From assembly GCF_026239655.1 (NCBI RefSeq), contig NZ_JAPIVO010000001.1:744001-808000 (forward strand): a stretch of 64,000 nt of DNA. The letters run 5' to 3'. The DNA comes from Pedobacter sp. MR2016-24 (GTDB lineage Bacteria; Bacteroidota; Bacteroidia; Sphingobacteriales; Sphingobacteriaceae). Position numbers and translations under genes: made by a program. Below the pieces are notes generated by a model. It saw nothing but the letters and a program-made list of their open reading frames with translations, was not told the DNA's origin and searched no databases. Below are positions 60,101-64,000 of this stretch, one piece after another; within the stretch, counting starts at the first letter, position 1; the number at the start of each line of letters is the position of its first letter.

Positions 60101-63100
60101 AATTGATAGTCTGATGTTGAAAGGCGGATCCCTTTCGGTAGACAAAGGATATAATGTTGCGGTAGGGACAACTTTAGATATTGCAGGAAACCAAAGGATT
60201 TATAACGACAAGGTAGACCATGGTGCATATGAAGATCAGGGTGAAGGCTCAATCAAAATTACACCCTCAACTTTAGGAGTGATCACACGTGGAATTGCAG
60301 TTAATATTCAACTGATTGCGACCAGAGGGACGGCACCTTACACCTGGAATATCGTTTCGGGAACTCTTCCTCCGGGACTTTCGCTTACTGCAGATGGAAG
60401 AATCACCGGTGTGCCTACCACTGTGCAGGCCGGGGGATATACCTTTGCTATTTCAGCTACTGACGGGGTAATGCTGGGAACAAACCAATATACCATCACC
60501 CCAGTTCAGGCACCTGTAAGATTTTACGTGAGGCAGGGATTAACAACGGGCAATAAAGATGGCAGTACCTGGGCAAATGCGTTTACTGATTTTACGGAAC
60601 CACTGAAAGTGGTTGTGGCAGGTGATGAAATATGGGTAGCAAAAGGAAGTTACAGCCCGGGTACCACAGCTGCACTAACTTTTACTATGAAAGAAGGTGT
60701 AAAATGGTATGGCGGTTTTGCAGGTACGGAAACAGCGCTAACGCAACGTATAGCAGATAGCAATGGACTTTTCTCTGTTAATGAAACAATACTGGATGGT
60801 GGAAACATCAATAACCACGTAGTTTATAATGCTGTCGCATTGACTAATGCCACAGTTATAGATGGATTTAGTATTGCTAATGGAAGATCTGCAACCGGAT
60901 CTAATAGCGGAATTCCTTACAGTGCGGGTGGTATTTACAATAACCTTGGTTCGGCGGTATTCAAAAACTTGTGGATTAAGAATAACAAAGCTTATTACTG
61001 GGGTGGGGGTATGTATAACAATGCGCCTGCAACACTGGAAAATATCCGTTTTGAGCAGAACTCGGCAAAAGGAGATGGTAGCGCTGCCGGTGGTGGTTTG
61101 TATAGCAATAATGGATCAGCTACGCTCAGCAATTTAACTTTTGTAGAAAATGAAGCGCCTTTAGGTGGAGGAATGACTGCTGTTACTTCTGCCCATACCA
61201 TCAACAATGTTACTTTTTTAAGAAATATTTCAACAGTATCCGGTGGCGGTTTAAATAGCAGGGTCGCCATCACTATAAAAAAGGCATTATTTGATGCGAA
61301 CACAGTTACGGGCTCCGGGGGAGGAATCTGGAATTCATCAACTCTTACAGGAGAAGATCTGGTTTTTAAAAATAACACATCGACAATTACCGGAGCCGGA
61401 ATTTATAATTCCGGTACACTGACCCTGGATCGTGCATCTTTTATTGCCAATATCTCGCGGACGCATGGTGGCGGTATCTATAATATAACTAATACCTCAA
61501 AACTGGATAATGTTATTTTCAGTCGTAATGAAGTAACAACAGCAAACACAAATGGCTACGGTGCCGGTTTTTACCTGGCTTCTGGTAATGCCAATTTAAC
61601 CAATACTACTTTCAGCAATAATAAAACAGCTTATATAACTGCTGCTACTGGTGCGGGATTTTTCCGTGCAGGGGGAACGGCAACAATCTATAACAGTATT
61701 TTCTGGGGCAACAAGAGAGGTGGAGATGTGGCTGATCAGATTGGTGGTATGGCGACTGTTTTTAACAGTGTAGTTCAGGATGGTTTTAGTACGGGTACTA
61801 ATATCAGAATAGGGGACCCTTTATTTACTGATGCGACTACTGATAAATTACAGATCAAAGGTGGTTCATCTGCAATGGACGGTGGTGAAAACGCTGCCTC
61901 CCGCACTACGCTTGATTTAGATCTGAAGCCGCGTCTGGTTAATGATGTGGTGGATATGGGAGCATATGAGAATCAGGGTGGAGAAAGCCTGAACATATCT
62001 CCAAAAACACTGGTAGTACAAGATCGTGGGACAGTTTTTACACAGCAGTTCACTGCAACGGGTGGTACTCAGAACCTGACCTGGAATATTTCTTCTGGTG
62101 ATTTACCTCCGGGTATGACCTTTAGTAACTCGGGATTGCTGACCGGCAGATTAATGACTACCGGCACTTATACTTTTGTGGTGTCGGCTACTGATGGTCA
62201 GTTTTTGGGCGCAAAACAGTTTACCGTAAATGTGAATACAGTTAACGAACGTATTTTTGCAAGTGCAGCAGCAACGAACGGAGCTAAAAATGGAACCAGC
62301 TGGGCAAATGCGCATACTGATCTTCAGGCTGCGCTTGACCAGGCGATATCGGGAGACGAGATCTGGGTGGCGAAAGGATCATATAGTCCGGGTGCCCTGG
62401 TATCAGACAACTTTAAACTGAAAAGCGGTGTGAAGATATATGGTGGTTTTGCCGGTAATGAGGAAAGCCTGGCTGGCCGTGATACCAGCAAAATTCATAC
62501 GTTAAACAGTGCTGTCCTGACTGGTAACCAGGGCGCAGGTAATTACCATGTGGTGTATAACGTTACGGCGGTAAGCAATGAAACTTTACTGGATGGTTTT
62601 ACCATCAGTGGAGGTAGGGCTTTGACTACTACTACAGGTATCAACGGAAACGGTGGCGGTATTTATACCAGCCTGGGAAACCCTGTATTTAATAACTTAA
62701 GGATTAATGATAATGTGGGGCTCTTTGGTGCCGGAGTATATATAGGTGGTGGTTCGCCGCAATTTACAAATACCAGAATTTTCAATAATTCCACCTCTGG
62801 AGCAAGTGGAAGGGCAGCAGGTATGTATGTTCTGGCAGGATCAATAGTGAACCTAAATAAGGTTTCTTTCGAGGGGAATACTGTTGGAGATGCATCTGCG
62901 ACATATGGTGGTGCCATATTAAACTATGGTACGCTTACTATTTCTGATGGTTTGTTTAAAAACAACAGTGTGGCGGGAACAACGGCTCAGGGAGGAGCAA
63001 TATATAATAATGATAATGCCGTTTTAAAAATAACCAGTACATCCTTTATTGGTAACTCGGGCCTAACAGGTGGAGCTATATATATCCGGCCGGGTGTAAG

Positions 63101-64000
63101 TGAGTTTACTGATGTAGTATTTAAAGAGAATAAAGCTGCGGGTACGGGAGGTGCCGTAAATAATCTGGGCTCACCGGTATTTAACAGAGTATATTTTATA
63201 GCCAATGAAGCAGTACAGCATGGAGGGGCACTTTTTTCATCGGGAGTTCCAAAACTTGACAATGTGGTGTTTAGCCGGAATAAAGTGACATCTGCAAGTA
63301 CCTATTATGGTGGAGCAATGTACAGTAGTACCGCTACTTTAACGAATGTAACTTTTAGTAATAACAGCATTGCAAGGACCGCTGCCGGCGGAGGTGCATT
63401 GTACCGGTCGGCCGGAACGATAACTATTAATAACAGTATTTTCTGGGGCAATACACGTGCAGGTAATATCTCAGATCAGATCAGTGGTGTAGTGACTATC
63501 AATAAATCGATTGTGCAGGATGGATATGCAACAGGTACAAATATAGGTATCGGCGATCCGCTGTTTTTGAATGCAGCAATTGACAACCTGAGATTAAAAG
63601 GTGGGTCGCCGGCAATTGACCAGGGTGATAATTCGAAGACTACAACTAATGTAGATGTGCTGGGTAACAATCGCCTGTTTAATGGAATTGTAGATTTGGG
63701 TGCTTATGAAAATCAGGGTACAGCCAGTCTGACCGTTTCTCCGGTAAGTCTGGATGCTGTCAGTCGGGGAACTAACCTGCAATTGCCGCTAAAGGTTAAT
63801 GGCGACTATATCGATCTGAGCTGGAACATTACTTCGGGAGCTTTGCCTTTAGGAGTTTCTTTATCACCGGCCGGTGTACTGATGGGAAGACCATTAATTG
63901 CGGGTACCTATACTTTTGTAGTGGGGGTAACAAACGGCGAACTGGTAGGGAGCAAACAATATACTTTAGTAGTGAACCCAGGTGCTACGATCATATTTGT
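57135..64000 (+). CDS. Giant modular beta-helix surface protein (5' part, no stop in window)
   Basis: An open frame of 2,288 codons from an ATG at 57135 to the window edge. Signal peptide MRSSSLKFSGLLLLFILLFS to SYA (residue 25). Then four modules start at residues 26, 553, 1128 and 1704, and a fifth begins at 2283. Each module has an opening (TSWANAF, GDEIWVAKG.YSPG, YGGFAGTE, IDGFTI), about 10-15 beta-helix coils with GGGMYN and F..N.A, a closing DPLF.DA..D.LRLKGGS.AID and VDMGAYE, and a putative-Ig domain (LPPGLSL, ITGVP, TYTFAISATDG). This fits a secreted repeat protein; C-terminal sorting signals, if any, are outside the window. Possible adhesin or glycan-binding protein; no catalytic residues recognised. 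Confidence 0.9.
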   Translation, partial: MRSSSLKFSGLLLLFILLFSTNSYAVRYYVNYQAAGNGTGTSWANAFTTLTAALTKSVSGDEIWVAKGAYSPGGLRTDFFTLKTGVQLYGGFSGTETAVTGRVIGATGLYTVNETQLDGGYNNYHVVYSAVANTFIDGFTIQGGNTLDNAVTLSANYYGGGLYVTNTGTFQNLWIKNNYAATSGAGVYNTGTGIFRNMVVENNTMSRAGNGGGIYNAGVATFQQISINNNSGAAYGGGMYNIAANPQVSNISFKTNNASINGGGLFSTVAMTLDRVSFIENTSVRSGGGYYSTGVVTLNNTVFSRNSVTGVSSSYLGGGMYVVSGTVNIYNTTFSNNTIAYAIDNALSYGAGLYSAVTTVNLYNSILWGNRRGWDMPDQVGAVKIGMDYDIVEGGYVNGTNIIIGDPAFENAGINDLRLKAGSLGIDVGRNVQVGTSFDMAGNKRIVNAAVDMGAYEHPTGEAGSIAVMPKTFAIPKRGVPYSVQLVMAGGTGAAVTWEKTYGSIPLGLTLNKQTGVLSGTPAVAETAVFVVRATQGTVSASRQYVLTPSAGVTRLYVNANATGNNSGTDFSNGFIRLQTALDVAVSGDEIWVSKGAYYTANSVDSSFTLVSGVKLYGGFAGTETLLTQRALDVNKRLTINESILTGNGISKHVIANKLVTSANTLIDGFTIQDGVGSGTDLQGGGIYVLAPAASGIYRNLVVRRNSGGLGAGMYNVANNVSIENVLFEGNVANVSSKYGGGLYNAGNSLSMTDLTFRGNQAAIGGGMFLITGTGVVLNDALFDSNNATSTGGGLYNNSSGFLMNDAVFQGNVASAGLGGGMSNLSPATINRTVFRNNSATSTGGGLSNTVALNMDRVSFIANISGANGGGFFTTGVNTLSNMVFSRNSVTGTGSYGGGMYSNVNGSSLTNATFSNNTVTRNAINSGGGLFSTVSLAVSNSIFWNNSRANGVLDQINAVTANVTYSTVQDGFATGTNILVADPLFKDAGIDSLMLKGGSLSVDKGYNVAVGTTLDIAGNQRIYNDKVDHGAYEDQGEGSIKITPSTLGVITRGIAVNIQLIATRGTAPYTWNIVSGTLPPGLSLTADGRITGVPTTVQAGGYTFAISATDGVMLGTNQYTITPVQAPVRFYVRQGLTTGNKDGSTWANAFTDFTEPLKVVVAGDEIWVAKGSYSPGTTAALTFTMKEGVKWYGGFAGTETALTQRIADSNGLFSVNETILDGGNINNHVVYNAVALTNATVIDGFSIANGRSATGSNSGIPYSAGGIYNNLGSAVFKNLWIKNNKAYYWGGGMYNNAPATLENIRFEQNSAKGDGSAAGGGLYSNNGSATLSNLTFVENEAPLGGGMTAVTSAHTINNVTFLRNISTVSGGGLNSRVAITIKKALFDANTVTGSGGGIWNSSTLTGEDLVFKNNTSTITGAGIYNSGTLTLDRASFIANISRTHGGGIYNITNTSKLDNVIFSRNEVTTANTNGYGAGFYLASGNANLTNTTFSNNKTAYITAATGAGFFRAGGTATIYNSIFWGNKRGGDVADQIGGMATVFNSVVQDGFSTGTNIRIGDPLFTDATTDKLQIKGGSSAMDGGENAASRTTLDLDLKPRLVNDVVDMGAYENQGGESLNISPKTLVVQDRGTVFTQQFTATGGTQNLTWNISSGDLPPGMTFSNSGLLTGRLMTTGTYTFVVSATDGQFLGAKQFTVNVNTVNERIFASAAATNGAKNGTSWANAHTDLQAALDQAISGDEIWVAKGSYSPGALVSDNFKLKSGVKIYGGFAGNEESLAGRDTSKIHTLNSAVLTGNQGAGNYHVVYNVTAVSNETLLDGFTISGGRALTTTTGINGNGGGIYTSLGNPVFNNLRINDNVGLFGAGVYIGGGSPQFTNTRIFNNSTSGASGRAAGMYVLAGSIVNLNKVSFEGNTVGDASATYGGAILNYGTLTISDGLFKNNSVAGTTAQGGAIYNNDNAVLKITSTSFIGNSGLTGGAIYIRPGVSEFTDVVFKENKAAGTGGAVNNLGSPVFNRVYFIANEAVQHGGALFSSGVPKLDNVVFSRNKVTSASTYYGGAMYSSTATLTNVTFSNNSIARTAAGGGALYRSAGTITINNSIFWGNTRAGNISDQISGVVTINKSIVQDGYATGTNIGIGDPLFLNAAIDNLRLKGGSPAIDQGDNSKTTTNVDVLGNNRLFNGIVDLGAYENQGTASLTVSPVSLDAVSRGTNLQLPLKVNGDYIDLSWNITSGALPLGVSLSPAGVLMGRPLIAGTYTFVVGVTNGELVGSKQYTLVVNPGATIIF

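Noticed and set aside
57607..63782. Several frames of 60-130 codons in and against the giant gene
   Set aside because: All are shadows in other frames of the repeat-rich coding sequence; their Pro-rich look follows from antisense reading of Gly/Asn-rich repeats.
1..64000. CRISPR array, insertion sequence or prophage
   Set aside because: No direct repeats with regular unique spacers, no transposase, integrase or phage structural gene was found. The regular 11-base words are operator-like and far too short for CRISPR.

Overview
The window is chromosomal DNA of a Bacteroidota bacterium, most likely a Sphingobacteriaceae member close to Pedobacter. The reasons are: promoters of the Bacteroidota type (TTTG, about 19 bases, TAnnTTTG) in front of rpsF, rpsT, icd and two tRNA-Phe genes; few Shine-Dalgarno sequences; TonB-dependent receptors with carboxypeptidase-like leader domains; secreted lipoproteins; and the gene order rpsF-rpsR-rplI, mreB-mreC-mreD-mrdA-rodA and pheT-zapB-like-zapA-rny. 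This assignment is inference from gene content. No phage, insertion sequence, CRISPR array or rRNA was seen.

Layout. 1-6.2 kb: a cut MFS permease, small cytoplasmic proteins, a short SSB paralogue, and an outer-membrane receptor with a sorbosone-dehydrogenase-like lipoprotein. 6.4-19.7 kb: mostly housekeeping (icd, dnaX, rpsF-rpsR-rplI, transaldolase, mtgA, a WalJ-like metallo-hydrolase with a two-gene iron-sulfur electron-transfer unit). 19.8-21.4 kb: two near-identical tRNA-Phe loci around a lipoprotein gene. 22.2-25.4 kb: three paralogous 250-residue proteins of unknown function around a small XRE-type repressor gene. 25.4-29.4 kb: thioredoxin-like protein, membrane glycosyltransferase, thymidine kinase, acidic scaffold-like protein. 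29.3-38.5 kb, all minus strand: a run from three small unknown genes through purN and purH into the complete rod-shape operon. 38.5-40 kb: a 1.4 kb gene-free stretch with large inverted repeats. 40-46.5 kb: rpsT, radC, pheT, zapA, rny. 46.6-64 kb: surface region with two large TonB-dependent receptors, a beta-helical lipoprotein, two unknown secreted proteins, and at the right edge the first 2,288 codons of a giant modular surface protein whose stop codon lies outside the window.

Most notable points: (1) the three 250-residue proteins at 22-25 kb and the three 120-140-residue proteins at 37-38.5 kb appear to be one undescribed family, the larger ones being tandem duplications of the smaller unit; (2) both TonB receptors and the beta-helical lipoprotein are preceded by TTAA-type words repeated every 11 bases, like binding arrays of a PhoB/OmpR-type regulator; (3) dnaX carries ten consecutive A residues at the gamma/tau junction, with a stop codon immediately available in both shifted frames; (4) the giant protein is built of 527-580-residue beta-helix plus Ig-like modules; (5) both tRNA-Phe copies share a C5-A68 acceptor-stem mismatch.
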